A stretch of DNA of 64,000 nt, from positions 61,978 to 125,977 of the forward strand of contig NZ_JAFCJZ010000026.1 in assembly GCF_018130765.1 (NCBI RefSeq), written 5' to 3'. The position numbers and the translations under genes are program-made. Origin of the DNA: Bradyrhizobium iriomotense (GTDB lineage: Bacteria > Pseudomonadota > Alphaproteobacteria > Rhizobiales > Xanthobacteraceae). Of the stretch, positions 42,592-51,452 are shown in pieces. The notes under the pieces were generated by a model that ran no database searches, was not told where the DNA came from, and saw only the letters and a program-made list of their open reading frames with translations. The first letter of the stretch is position 1, and the number at the start of each line of letters is the position of its first letter.

Positions 42592-44322
42592 TCAGGCCGC
42601 GTGAACGCGGTCGAGGAAGGTGTCGACCTCGGCCTTGAGCTGCAGGCTTTCACCCGACAGTGCCTGCGCGGAGGCGAACATCCGGCTCGACGTCTCGCCT
42701 GTCTCGCTCGCGCCTTTGGCGGCGTGACGGACATTGACCGCGACATCGGCGGTGCCTGACGCCGCCGCACGAACGCTGGCCGCGATGTTGTGGGTGGCGC
42801 TCCGCTGCTGCTCGACCGCAGCCGAGATCGAGCCCGCGATGCTGCTGATGCGCTCGATGGTCTGGCCGATCCCCTTGACGGCAGCAACCGACTCCTCGGT
42901 CGCAAGCTGCATGCTGGCGATCTGGTTCGAGATCTCCTCGGTCGCCTTCGCGGTCTGGCCGGCGAGCGTCTTGACCTCCTGAGCCACGACCGCAAAGCCG
43001 CGTCCGGCATCGCCGGCGCGCGCGGCCTCGATGGTGGCGTTCAGCGCCAGGAGGTTGGTCTGCTCGGCGATGGAGGTGATCAGCTTGACCACGTCGCCGA
43101 TGCGCGAGCCCGCCTCGGAGAGCTGCGCGATACGCTGGTCGGTGGCCTCAGCCTGACGCACCGCCTCGGCGGAGATTTGGTTCGATTCCTGCACGCGCCG
43201 GGTGATCTCGGAGATCGACTGGGACAGCTCGTCAGAGGCTGAGGCCGCCGAGCGGACATGCTCGGAGGCGTCCTCGGACGCCCCGGCCGATCGCGCCGAG
43301 AGATCGGCGGTGGAGCGCGCGGTGTCGGTAAGTTGCCGCGCGGCCCGTTCGAACTCGCCGGATGAGCTCAGCACCTTGTCGAGGATGCCGCCGACGCTGC
43401 CGCGGAACTCTTCGACGAAGTTGCGCAGCTCCGCCTTGCGCTGCTCGGCCGCGGCAGCCGTAGCTGCCGTCTGCTCGCTGCGCAAGCGCGCCCGCTCCAG
43501 CGAATTGCTCCTGAAGACCGCGACCGTGCGGGCGATCTCGCCGATCTCGTCGGCGCGGTCCTCGCAATCGATCTCGACGTCGCTCTGGCCGTTGGCGAGC
43601 GCCGTCAGCGAGCGCGTGACCGAGGTGAGCGGCCGGGTAACGCGGCGGACGATCAGCAGCGTGAGGACCAGCACCAGCAGCGCGGCGAGCCCGGCGGCGG
43701 CGGCCATGCTCGAGATCGCCTGGGTCAGCATGCTCTCGAACTGGGCCATGGGGATGCCGACATAGAGAATGCCGGCGACCTTGCCGGCCGCGTCCACGAC
43801 CGGGAAATAGGCGGTCATGAACGACTTGCCGAACAGGACGGCCGGACCCTTATAGGCCTCGCCACGGCGCAAGCCGGCCCGCGCCGGATGATCGGCGGCA
43901 AGCTGGGTGCCGACGGCGCGGTCGCCATTCTCCTTCTTCACGTTGGTCGAGCGTCGCACGAACTGCCCGCTCGCCTCGTCGAACACGAACAGGGTCGCAT
44001 TGCCGCCGACATAGGACACCGCGCGATCGACGATCGCATGGTCCTTGAAGTCAGGCATTTTCGGGACCTCGGCGCGCACGACCGCGCCATCCCTCACCGT
44101 GATCTTCACGTCCGGAGCCGTCTCGGCAAAGGCCAGCGCCAGGGTGCGCAAATTGACCTCGATGTCGCGCAGCGCGCGATCATTGAAAGCGGACGTGAGC
44201 GACCAATAGCCGGCGCCGACCACCAGCGCCGTGTTGACGGCGATCAGCAGCACGGCAGACAGGACAGCCTTGGTGCCGAGCTTGAACTGCGGTAGGAACT
44301 TTGCCGTTGAAAGGTTGGACAT
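42592..44322 (-). CDS. methyl-accepting chemotaxis protein with periplasmic Cache domain
   Basis: The 576-residue receptor has a first helix (about 17-40), a periplasmic single-Cache-type sensor (about 41-205), a second helix (about 206-228), HAMP (about 229-285), and a cytoplasmic signalling domain with the conserved hairpin IAEQTNLLALNATIEAARAG and GRGFAVVAQEVKTLAGQT. A CheB/CheR docking pentapeptide is not visible at the C-terminus. ATG 44322 is preferred (MSNLSTAKFLPQFK); an upstream TTG lacks a ribosome site. The ligand is not predictable. Confidence 0.92.
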   Translation of the reverse strand: MSNLSTAKFLPQFKLGTKAVLSAVLLIAVNTALVVGAGYWSLTSAFNDRALRDIEVNLRTLALAFAETAPDVKITVRDGAVVRAEVPKMPDFKDHAIVDRAVSYVGGNATLFVFDEASGQFVRRSTNVKKENGDRAVGTQLAADHPARAGLRRGEAYKGPAVLFGKSFMTAYFPVVDAAGKVAGILYVGIPMAQFESMLTQAISSMAAAAGLAALLVLVLTLLIVRRVTRPLTSVTRSLTALANGQSDVEIDCEDRADEIGEIARTVAVFRSNSLERARLRSEQTAATAAAAEQRKAELRNFVEEFRGSVGGILDKVLSSSGEFERAARQLTDTARSTADLSARSAGASEDASEHVRSAASASDELSQSISEITRRVQESNQISAEAVRQAEATDQRIAQLSEAGSRIGDVVKLITSIAEQTNLLALNATIEAARAGDAGRGFAVVAQEVKTLAGQTAKATEEISNQIASMQLATEESVAAVKGIGQTIERISSIAGSISAAVEQQRSATHNIAASVRAAASGTADVAVNVRHAAKGASETGETSSRMFASAQALSGESLQLKAEVDTFLDRVHAA

Positions 44323-44417
44323 GAATGGAATGACCCCCGTAATTTCTGCATAATCGTGCAATCGGCTTACGGCCGCATTAACGAGGGTTCACAGCCCGGC
44401 ACCCTTTCCAAATCGTA

Positions 44418-44695
44418 AACGAGGCCTCCCCGACCACGCCAAGTGCGCCGCCCATCATCGTCTGGTTTCGCGATGACCTCCGCCTGTCCGACGATCCCGC
44501 CCTCGACGCCGCCGCTAGGATCGGCGCGCCGGTGGCTGGCGCGATCGCTCTGGGCGCTCGGCGCGCCGAGATCGCCGTCGCTGATCCTGCGCCGGGAGCT
44601 GCGGTCAGAGTGATCCCCGATCTGGCGCGAGAGAGCGGCGCCCGCACCCTTGACTGGAACGGGATCGCGGAGCGCGGCCGCACCGGCTCTCCGAT
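44418..44695 (+). pseudogene. deoxyribodipyrimidine photolyase remnant
   Basis: One frame (codons in phase with 44451) reads PIIVWFRDDLRLSDDPALDA and goes on AAARIGAPVAGAI, the N-terminus of photolyases. A shorter stretch VIPDLARESGARTLDWN then matches residues about 60 further on in intact photolyases. The segment between is missing, the start codon is gone (GTAAACGAGGCC where ATG is expected), and the remaining ~380 residues, with the FAD and catalytic parts, are absent. It is a deleted relic. I know of no way to make a working protein from this. Confidence 0.7.
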
Positions 44696-44824
44696 CGTCG
44701 ATCATGCGAGCGGACGCGAGCGCGCGTTCGCTGTCTGCCAAAGATCCGCAAAGGTTGAGCGTTGCTTTGACACAATTGTGAAACCAGCTATCGTCATCGC
44801 TCCATACAAACCGTGGGGGACGAT

Positions 44825-45112
44825 ATGGACGACGACAAACCCGTTACCGAACAGGCGGTGGAGACGATGACCGCCGCCGTGGAGGCGACCAAGGACGCCG
44901 CAGTCACCGCCGTCAAGAAGGTGAAGAAAGCCGCCAAGAAGGTTGCGAAGAAAGTAGCGCCGAAGAAGGCAAAGAAGGCCAAGAAATCTTCGAAGAAGGC
45001 TGCAAAGAAGTCTTCAAAGAAAGCTGCCAAGAAGACCGCGAAGAAGGCGGTGAAGAAATCCGCGAAGAAGGCCGCCAAGAAGAAAAAGAAGGCCAAGAAG
45101 TCCAAGCGCTGA
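44825..45112 (+). CDS. lysine-rich histone-H1-like protein
   Basis: The 95-residue protein has an acidic start (MDDDKPVTEQAVETMTAAVE) and then repeated KKAAKK/KKSSKK/KKTAKK blocks, with about 40% lysine. It resembles bacterial histone-H1-like and AlgP-type tails, which bind DNA or other polyanions. GGGGGA lies just upstream of the ATG. Composition differs sharply from its neighbours. Many bradyrhizobia have such proteins; the role is nucleoid compaction or regulation, by inference. Confidence 0.85.
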   Translation: MDDDKPVTEQAVETMTAAVEATKDAAVTAVKKVKKAAKKVAKKVAPKKAKKAKKSSKKAAKKSSKKAAKKTAKKAVKKSAKKAAKKKKKAKKSKR

Positions 45113-45167
45113 TCGCAGCGCTTCAAGCATGTCTCCGGGTGCGGGCGCGCCCGGAGACGGCTCCTCC

Positions 45168-45911
45168 CTACCCTCGCTTTTTGGCCGCACGCCGGCCCGG
45201 GTGATGCACCCCTTGCGGATCGCGGAATTCGCTGCGATGGCCGCGCCGGTCCTCGGCATTGAAGCGCCGCCGCTTCGCCGGCGAGCCGAATGCCTTGATC
45301 ACCTTCCTGCCGTTGACCTTCTTGATGACGTAGCCGCCCTCGGTCATCGAGAACGGCTCCTTGAGCGTTCCCTTGTGGTCGAACTTGGTGCCGCGCGGAT
45401 GCTGGAACGGCTCGAACCAGGACGGATAGACGAAGTTCGACATCTCGAAGCGGCCGACGCGGAAGGAGTCCTCCTCCACGGCGTCGCAGACCTCATAGGC
45501 GTATTGGGTGTTCGGGTTCTTGTCGGCCCAGAGATTGGCCATGGGATCGAGCACCATCTCGAACAGCTCGTGCGAGGCCGCCACGCTGAGGGGCTCGTCG
45601 CCCAGTGCCTTGACGAAGATTTTTGAGATCGGCTGGCCGCGATGGGTCAGCTCGTGGCGCCCGAGCATGTTCTTGTGCGAGGCGTCGTCGAAATAGACCA
45701 GCTGCCAGTCGGTCGGCTTCGGCTTCCGGGTGACGTAAAGGTCGACCGGATAGCCCCACACCGGCAGGAAGTGCTTGTCGTAGCATTTTTGCAGCGCCGC
45801 GGTGAGCTCGGCCATTTTGCGGCCGCTGATCGTCTCCTCCGCGTAGTTGATGCAGGCAATTCGGACCGGCTTCAGGGACCGGCCAAGCAGCGCGCGTCTC
45901 GCCTTCTTCAT
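45168..45911 (-). CDS. hypothetical protein with HELFE metallopeptidase-like motif
   Basis: The 247-residue protein has a central motif SVAASHELFEMVLDPMANLW in which HExxE (HELFE) resembles a zinc-binding helix. Other conserved-looking parts are WQLVYFDDASHKNMLGRHEL and YAYEVCDAVEEDSFRV. The C-terminal tail is basic and rich in Arg. There is no signal peptide at ATG 45911. I do not recognise a family name. A metallohydrolase-like role is possible but not shown. Confidence 0.7.
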   Translation of the reverse strand: MKKARRALLGRSLKPVRIACINYAEETISGRKMAELTAALQKCYDKHFLPVWGYPVDLYVTRKPKPTDWQLVYFDDASHKNMLGRHELTHRGQPISKIFVKALGDEPLSVAASHELFEMVLDPMANLWADKNPNTQYAYEVCDAVEEDSFRVGRFEMSNFVYPSWFEPFQHPRGTKFDHKGTLKEPFSMTEGGYVIKKVNGRKVIKAFGSPAKRRRFNAEDRRGHRSEFRDPQGVHHPGRRAAKKRG

Positions 45912-46007
45912 GGAAATCACCGTGTGAAAGGGGAAGCTGAAATACGGCCAGCCTAGCACGGTGCTCCGCGCACGTCAGGGATGTATTCCGCCACCACGCC
46001 TGCCCGA

Positions 46008-46880
46008 CTAGAAGCGCCGGTTGACCACGAATACCGCGGCCGCACACATTGCCATGCCGGCGATCGCCAGCGCATCGAGCTTCTCGCCGAACAGCAGATA
46101 GGCCATCAGCGCGGTCACCGCGGGCACGAGGTAGAACAGGCTCGCCACCGATGTCGCCGCAGCGTGGCGGATCAGCCAGTACAGCAGCCCGATCGATCCG
46201 ATCGAGAGCGCGACCGCGAGCCAGGCCAGCGCGAGCACGAACTCGCGCGTCCAGTGCACCACGCGGTCCTCGAACAGGAAGGCGCCGATCGCGAAGAAGA
46301 TGGTGACGGCCACGTACTGCACGAGATTGCCGGCGCGCCAGTCGATGTGATTGCAGTAGCGGCGCTGATAGAGCGTGCCGAGCGTGATGGAGATCAGCGA
46401 GACCACCGAAGCAAGCCAGCCGAGCCCGGCCTCCCCCGTCATCGGGCGGTTGTGCAGGATCATCACCACGCCGCCGAGACCGAGCACGAGGCCGCCCCAT
46501 TGCACCGGCGTTACCTTCTCGCCAAGCCAGCGGTTGGCGATGGTCGAGGTCAGGATCGGCTGAAGACCCGGAATCAGCGCGGAGAGCCCGGCCGGAATCG
46601 AATGGGCGATCGCGATCGCGGTGCCGCCGAGATAGAAGCCGTGGACGAGAATGCCCGCGACCGCGCTATGCGCGATGCCGAGACGATCCGGCCATTTCGG
46701 CCGGGCAATCGCGACGATGATCGCCATCAGGCCGACCACGATCGCCATGCGGATGGCGAGATAGGTCAAGGGATCGGCGTTGTTGACGACGTATTTGGTG
46801 CCGATGAATCCGGTGCTCCAGAGTAGGACGAACAGGATCGGCGCGGCGCGGGCGGGAAAGGCTTCTTGATTATGGTTCAT
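46008..46880 (-). CDS. DMT-family (EamA) transporter
   Basis: The 290-residue protein has ten predicted helices in two EamA repeats (ILFVLLWSTGFIGTKYVVNN in the first, VVSLISITLGTLYQRRY and LVPAVTALMAYLLFGEKLD in the second). It is an inner-membrane metabolite exporter or importer with unknown substrate. ATG 46880 has GAGGGCGG upstream. It stands alone. Confidence 0.92.
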   Translation of the reverse strand: MNHNQEAFPARAAPILFVLLWSTGFIGTKYVVNNADPLTYLAIRMAIVVGLMAIIVAIARPKWPDRLGIAHSAVAGILVHGFYLGGTAIAIAHSIPAGLSALIPGLQPILTSTIANRWLGEKVTPVQWGGLVLGLGGVVMILHNRPMTGEAGLGWLASVVSLISITLGTLYQRRYCNHIDWRAGNLVQYVAVTIFFAIGAFLFEDRVVHWTREFVLALAWLAVALSIGSIGLLYWLIRHAAATSVASLFYLVPAVTALMAYLLFGEKLDALAIAGMAMCAAAVFVVNRRF

Positions 46881-46987
46881 TGCCGCCCTCATTGCCCCAT
46901 GGGGGCCTATGCGGCAATGCGAATTTCTTGACGAATCTCTTGCCCGGCGATGCTGCGCTGCGACGGACGGCGGCTCAGCTCAGCCGC

Positions 46988-47434
46988 TCACCATTCTTCC
47001 GGACAGGGGTCGATGATCTTCCAGAGCTCGACACCGTTCTTGATCTTCTTCATGTCGGTGGTGAGCCCGCCATTGCGGCGGATCCAGTCCTTCACCGTGT
47101 CGGGGTAGTAGGACATCAGGTCGGACGTCCCCTCCGCGCTGGTGACCTTGATGCCGAAGGTGAAGGCCTTGTCGTAATAGGCCTGGTGGAAGCCGAGGCT
47201 GGCCCGCGGCGTCACGCAGATCTTGTTCATCGGCACCATGCCGAGAACCAGCGTGCAGGCCGAGTTGCAGATGCCGTCGATGATCACCCGCTCGCCCTTT
47301 TCGCGGACGCGCTTGTACTTGGCCTTGTACTCCTCGACATAGCCGCCATGGTCGCGAGTGATGTGCAGCTCGGCCCGCGCCGGCGTCGTGGCGGCGAAGC
47401 AGAGCAACAGCAGGCTCAAAAGCGTGATGCGCAT
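46988..47434 (-). CDS. secreted ClpP-like (COG3904-type) protein
   Basis: The 148-residue protein has a signal peptide (MRITLLSLLLLCFAATTPAR). The core VIIDGICNSACTLVLGMVPM and the following ASLGFHQAYYD match periplasmic ClpP/crotonase-like proteins, in which the Ser in NSAC and the His in FHQAY would be catalytic. Two cysteines flank the active site and a third and fourth are near KICVT and DPCPEEW. It may be a periplasmic peptidase. The function is unproven. Confidence 0.75.
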   Translation of the reverse strand: MRITLLSLLLLCFAATTPARAELHITRDHGGYVEEYKAKYKRVREKGERVIIDGICNSACTLVLGMVPMNKICVTPRASLGFHQAYYDKAFTFGIKVTSAEGTSDLMSYYPDTVKDWIRRNGGLTTDMKKIKNGVELWKIIDPCPEEW

Positions 47435-47726
47435 GGCGAGGTGACGGTGAAAGCCTTCAGGAATGGACCGGCCTCGAAGGACCCCCAAAGGGCCGGCAAC
47501 AGAAATTCTAAACCGAAGTCTCTTTGGTCATACTTGTGTGGGGAATTCGTTAAGCATCCCGAAAAGGCCAAAAATGGGCAGACTTCGACCGCAGTTCCGG
47601 CAATTCTGTCACACCCATCCGGGAATCGGCGGGATTAGCCCCTGATTCCGGCCGCCGGACGGGTGCCCTCGCGGCCCGAAATGGCTATAACGGCTGAGCT
47701 ATTCGCGCGGGTTCCGGAGAATCGAG

Positions 47727-47990
47727 ATGAGCAAGTTGAAGCTTGTAGCCGCAGTTGCGGCCCTGTCAGCCGCAATCCTGGCCCCTGGCCTTGCGGAAGC
47801 AAATGGACACCACCGGTATCACCGCTCCTACGTCAACCCGCTGCCCTACCCGATCAGCTATCTGCACAATTACGGTCCGGGCATCACCCCCGGCACTTTC
47901 GCCTATTACGACGGTCCGGCGACCAACCACTGCTACCAGAGTTCGGCCGCCTATATCGGCCAGGACCGCCGCCGGCGCCCCTGCTACTGA
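47727..47990 (+). CDS. small secreted protein
   Basis: The 87-residue protein has a signal peptide (MSKLKLVAAVAALSAAILAP, cut near AEA) and a short mature part rich in His, Tyr and Pro (HHRYHRSYVNPLPYPISYLH), ending with two cysteines. No family is recognised. Similar short Tyr/His-rich secreted proteins occur elsewhere in this window (48807). Confidence 0.7.
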   Translation: MSKLKLVAAVAALSAAILAPGLAEANGHHRYHRSYVNPLPYPISYLHNYGPGITPGTFAYYDGPATNHCYQSSAAYIGQDRRRRPCY

Positions 47991-48020
47991 GGGGCGCCAG
48001 CGCGTTCGCTGCGGGCGTCC

Positions 48021-48482
48021 CTATTTCGCGGCGCCCGAGCGCAATAACTGCTTCTCGATCTCATAGACCGGCAGCTTGACGAGGTCCTTGCCGACCTCGC
48101 CCTGAAGCGCCTTGCGCACGACGTCGGAATAGTCGGCGCGGATCATGCCGAGCGCCCGCGGCGAGGCCACCATGGTCAGGGCTGAAGTCTCGCCCGAGCT
48201 GACGGCGGCGTCGAGCCGGCCGGCCAAGCTGCGCAGGAAGGCGCGCTCGGCCTCATCGTGCCAATCGGTCTGCTCGACCGAGCTGCGTGCGCCGCCGGTC
48301 GCGCCATGCAGCCGGCCCGGCGCATCGCTTCCTTGCGCGCTGGTCGAGGGATTGGGCTGCTCGTGCACCTCCCGGGTGTGGAGGTTCGGAAACATCTCGT
48401 CGCCGAGGTTTTCCAGAATGAGCGCCTTGCGCCCGTCGCAAACGACCAGCCAGTCACCCTTGTCAATTCTCATCTTGTCCAT
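48021..48482 (-). CDS. host-attachment-family protein (baeRF/AtsC-like)
   Basis: The 153-residue protein belongs to the family named for attachment to host cells: it opens WLVVCDGRKALILENLGDE, continues TREVHEQPNPSTSAQGSD, and ends LVKLPVYEIEKQLL. Despite the name, no signal peptide is present and it is probably cytoplasmic, related to the release-factor-like eRF1 fold. GGAG precedes ATG 48482. It is monocistronic. Confidence 0.88.
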   Translation of the reverse strand: MDKMRIDKGDWLVVCDGRKALILENLGDEMFPNLHTREVHEQPNPSTSAQGSDAPGRLHGATGGARSSVEQTDWHDEAERAFLRSLAGRLDAAVSSGETSALTMVASPRALGMIRADYSDVVRKALQGEVGKDLVKLPVYEIEKQLLRSGAAK

Positions 48483-48806
48483 TGCACAGCTCCAATCAAA
48501 CCGTAGGCCTCGGCCGATGCAGGCGACCGGCCGGCTGCCTTCGAATCCCGCGAAGGACTGCCCACGACGACAAGACTAGGGAGGAAGGCGCGACGGCGAA
48601 TTGCGCAGGATCAAGGATGGCGGCGAAGTCCTGCGGGGCAAGCGCGGCATGGCCACGGCAGTAAAGCTGAGCTAGCCTGGGAGGGTCAGGTCAGGCCGGC
48701 GGCGGATTGGGCCGAAGATTTGTTCATCAGCATTACATTTCGGTTCCGCCACAATTTGATCAGAACAACTTCGATATCCTGTTTTGCGTAAGCGGAGAAA
48801 GACATC
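48483..48806. other. 324-bp divergent intergenic region
   Basis: This lies between divergent genes at 48482 (minus) and 48807 (plus). I see no repeat, palindrome or additional gene. Confidence 0.5.
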
Positions 48807-49094
48807 ATGAATCTCAAGATTGGCCTCGTCGTCGCGTCCACGTTCGGTGCCCTTGCTGCGGCATCGCCGGCGGCGTCCGCCATGCCCATTGCGCCTGCAC
48901 CTGCCGTCCCTGAGGTCTCCGACGTCGAGCAGGTCCGCATGGTCTGCAACGCCTGGGGACAGTGCTGGTGGCGCCCCAACTACTATGGATATTACGGTCC
49001 GCGCCCGTACTACGGCCCCCGGTATTATGGGCCGCCGCGCTATTACGGCGGCTACGGCCCGCGCTATGGTTATTACGGCTATCGCCGCTGGTGA
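48807..49094 (+). CDS. small secreted Gly/Tyr-rich protein
   Basis: The 95-residue protein has a signal peptide (MNLKIGLVVASTFGALAAAS, cut near ASA) and a C-terminal half made of YYG/PRYYGP repeats (YGYYGPRPYYGPRYYGP). A Cys pair (VCNAWGQCWW) precedes the repeats. Such GY-rich short proteins are common in rhizobia and may coat the cell surface. The function is unknown. Confidence 0.75.
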   Translation: MNLKIGLVVASTFGALAAASPAASAMPIAPAPAVPEVSDVEQVRMVCNAWGQCWWRPNYYGYYGPRPYYGPRYYGPPRYYGGYGPRYGYYGYRRW

Positions 49095-49220
49095 CGTTCG
49101 AAGGGGCGCCCCGGGGCCCCTTCGCTTTTGCGAGATCGCGGATTGGCCTGGGCCCAGTGCGTCTGGAGCAATTCCAAAACTGATCTAGATCAAAGAGAAA
49201 ATTCGCCGCGTCGTCATTCT

Positions 49221-49400
49221 ATGACGATGGCCGATTTGATTGTCTTTCGATGCCCTCAGACGGGCATGAATGTGCAGACGCATCTGGAAAAGCAGCAGAG
49301 ACCGGAGGGACGGAGCTTCGAGTCCTTCGCCTGTCCCGCTTGCACGCGCCTCCATTTCATCGACCTCGTTACCGGCCAGCCGATGAGTCGGGACCGTTGA
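49221..49400 (+). CDS. small zinc-ribbon-like protein
   Basis: The 59-residue protein (MTMADLIVFRCPQTGMNVQT at the start) has one cysteine near the N-terminus (FRCPQTG) and a CxxC (FACPACTRLHF), a possible partial zinc site. It ends HFIDLVTGQPMSRDR. A very similar layout is common in bradyrhizobial small proteins as I recall them. Its role is unknown. Confidence 0.65.
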   Translation: MTMADLIVFRCPQTGMNVQTHLEKQQRPEGRSFESFACPACTRLHFIDLVTGQPMSRDR

Positions 49401-49546
49401 CGGTGGCAATGATCAGGTGGACTTCATGGCATGATGTCCGCAATACTACGGCCCGGAATCCGGTTTACTGAAGCGGGATGTTTCGCCATTGATGGCAATG
49501 TACTGACGTTCATTTCATTGTCACATTGCAGCAACCGGCCAGACGC

Positions 49547-50509
49547 ATGTTTGATGCCCTCGTCCCGTCCTCCGCGCTTCAGCTGATCGACTTTGCCGAT
49601 GTCGATGCCTTCAGGCCGATCGAGTCGATGGAGGATGCGAGAAGCATTCCGCTCGACGTTCCGAACTTCGCGGCCGCCCGCGCCGTCGTCTCTCTGCCGG
49701 CGTGCCGCATCATCGTGATGCGGTCCTTCGCGCGCATCCTCGACACCGCCTATCGCATGCCGGGCGGCATGGTGATCCTGTCGATGACCGACGACCTTCA
49801 GGTCAGCTCCAAGGGAATGGATCTCGACGCCCGCTTCTTCGTTGCGCTCCGCGGCAACGACGAATGCCATTTCGTCGAGCCCCGGACCAATCATTATGCG
49901 ATGATCATCTTCTCGCCCGGCCTGAAAGACCGGGGCTGGTTCGATCATGCCGACGATTTGCGGGCCTATGTCGCGAACCGGCCCGCGCTGCTCCATGCGC
50001 GCCAGCTCGTGCTCGACATCCTGCGGACCGCGTCGGTGCAGCCGTTCCTGTTCGAGACCACCGAGGCCGCCGCCCATCTCCAGGAAGGCCTGCTGCTCGC
50101 GCTCGACGATCTGTTTCGGATCGGTGCGGGTCCGGACCGGAGCACCTCGGTCCAGGGCGGACGGTCGACTAGGCTGGTGCAGCGGATCGACGATTACGTC
50201 GCAGCCTTTCCGACCGCGCCGATCTACACGGCCGATCTCGCCGGCGAGTTCGGCGTCTCGGTCCGGACGCTCAGCGGGGCGGTCAGCAAGGTACGTGGCA
50301 TGAGCCTGCACCAGTACATCCGGCTGAAGAGACTATGGGCGACCCGCGCCCGACTCCTGAAGGGTGGCGGCGCCACCGTCGCCACCTGCGCGCGTGCCCA
50401 GGGCTTCCATCACATGGGTGAGTTCGCCGCAGCCTACCGCGCGACCTTCCACGAGGCCCCCTCGGACACGCTGGCGCGCGGGCGGCAGAGCGGTCTTTCG
50501 ACAGGCTGA
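49547..50509 (+). CDS. AraC-family transcriptional regulator
   Basis: The product has about 320 residues. The C-terminal AraC-type DNA-binding domain is at about 220-320 (LAGEFGVSVRTLSGAVSKVR, MSLHQYIRLKRLWATRARLL, AQGFHHMGEFAAAYRATFHE). The N-terminal 200 residues form a sensor domain without clear family similarity. The start is uncertain: ATG 49547 or TTG 49526; neither has a strong ribosome site. It is monocistronic, upstream of the tRNA on the opposite strand. Confidence 0.85.
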   Translation: MFDALVPSSALQLIDFADVDAFRPIESMEDARSIPLDVPNFAAARAVVSLPACRIIVMRSFARILDTAYRMPGGMVILSMTDDLQVSSKGMDLDARFFVALRGNDECHFVEPRTNHYAMIIFSPGLKDRGWFDHADDLRAYVANRPALLHARQLVLDILRTASVQPFLFETTEAAAHLQEGLLLALDDLFRIGAGPDRSTSVQGGRSTRLVQRIDDYVAAFPTAPIYTADLAGEFGVSVRTLSGAVSKVRGMSLHQYIRLKRLWATRARLLKGGGATVATCARAQGFHHMGEFAAAYRATFHEAPSDTLARGRQSGLSTG

Positions 50510-50548
50510 CGCACGCGCCGGCACGTCTTGGGACCTATCGGTCAAGAC

Positions 50549-50625
50549 TGGCGCGCTCGGAAGGATTCGAACCTCCGACCCTCGGAATCGAAATCCGATG
50601 CTCTATCCAGCTGAGCTACGAGCGC
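50549..50625 (-). tRNA. tRNA-Arg (anticodon TCG)
   Basis: The minus strand gives a full cloverleaf: acceptor GCGCTCG/CGAGCGC, D-arm GCTC...GAGC, anticodon stem TCGGA/TCCGA with loop TTTCGAT (anticodon TCG, reading CGA), T-arm GGAGG-TTCGAAT-CCTTC, discriminator G and an encoded CCA. No integrase gene or direct repeat of the tRNA end is seen nearby. Confidence 0.95.
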
Positions 50626-50780
50626 CCTGGCCCGGGGATTGGGCCGTTAGCCGCGAAGCGCCGGACCGTGGCTGGCGAGCCAGCGCACCGGGGCGGCGTT
50701 CGGACGGGTTCGAATTAGCAGAGAGGCTGGCCAATAAAAAGCCCTTCCCGCCTGCACGGAGGCGGGTCATAGCCGGCTTG

Positions 50781-51281
50781 TCACCAGGTCGTATTGAAGA
50801 GGCCGAAATGCGGCTGCTGTGCCACCATCATCGGCCGGCCATACTGTTGCGGCCCACCATACTGCGGCCCACCATATTGCGGGGCAGGATGCGCTCTGGC
50901 GACCTTACGCTTGGGCTGAGCCTGGGCCTGCGACTTCTTGGCGGCGTCGGGCTTCGAACCTGGCGTAAACTGGGCGAAGGTCTCGCGCACCCGCGCCTTG
51001 GCCGACATCTCCGCGAGGGCCGCTGCCGACGCGGTATCCGGCGGCTGCGGCGCCGCGACAGCGGCGGTCTTCACCGCGGGCGGGGCAATCGTCGGCTGGC
51101 TGGTGTCAAGCACGACACGCTCGGGCAGATGGCGATCGGACCGGATCCGGATCAACGGCTGGTCGTTGCTTGCGGTCGCGACGGCTGGCGTCACGGGCGA
51201 AGCCGGCACAACAAAGTTCACCGCGAATAGCAGGGTGAGCAACGCTCCGCCGACAAACATGAAATACCGAAGGATGGGCAT
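50781..51281 (-). CDS. hypothetical single-helix membrane protein
   Basis: The 166-residue protein has one N-terminal transmembrane helix (MPILRYFMFVGGALLTLLFA), a proline/alanine-rich stretch, and a C-terminal part with the Lys/Gln-rich segment SQAQAQPKRKVARAHP and QYGGPQYGG repeats. It is probably anchored in the inner membrane with the rest in the periplasm. The start ATG 51281 puts the helix at the very N-terminus. No family name is recognised. Confidence 0.75.
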   Translation of the reverse strand: MPILRYFMFVGGALLTLLFAVNFVVPASPVTPAVATASNDQPLIRIRSDRHLPERVVLDTSQPTIAPPAVKTAAVAAPQPPDTASAAALAEMSAKARVRETFAQFTPGSKPDAAKKSQAQAQPKRKVARAHPAPQYGGPQYGGPQQYGRPMMVAQQPHFGLFNTTW

Positions 51282-51452
51282 TGGCCGCACTCCGCCCCCC
51301 GCAATCCCCGCGTGGGCTCTCCGCCTTAACAGGCGATACTCTGATTGGTTCCTGGCCCTGCCCTTCGGTTCAAATGGCAACGCCAAGTTTTTTGGCCAAG
51401 GCGACAACAGGGCCGGAAACGGTAACTTTTCCGCTACCGGAAGACGCGCCCT

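Noticed and set aside
44367..44741. minus-strand open frame of 124 codons downstream of the chemoreceptor promoter
   Set aside because: It is antisense to the photolyase relic and has no features of its own.
50549..50625. tRNA-Arg as an integration site of a genomic island
   Set aside because: No integrase is near, no duplicate of the tRNA 3' end is seen within the window, and gene content on both sides looks like the same backbone.
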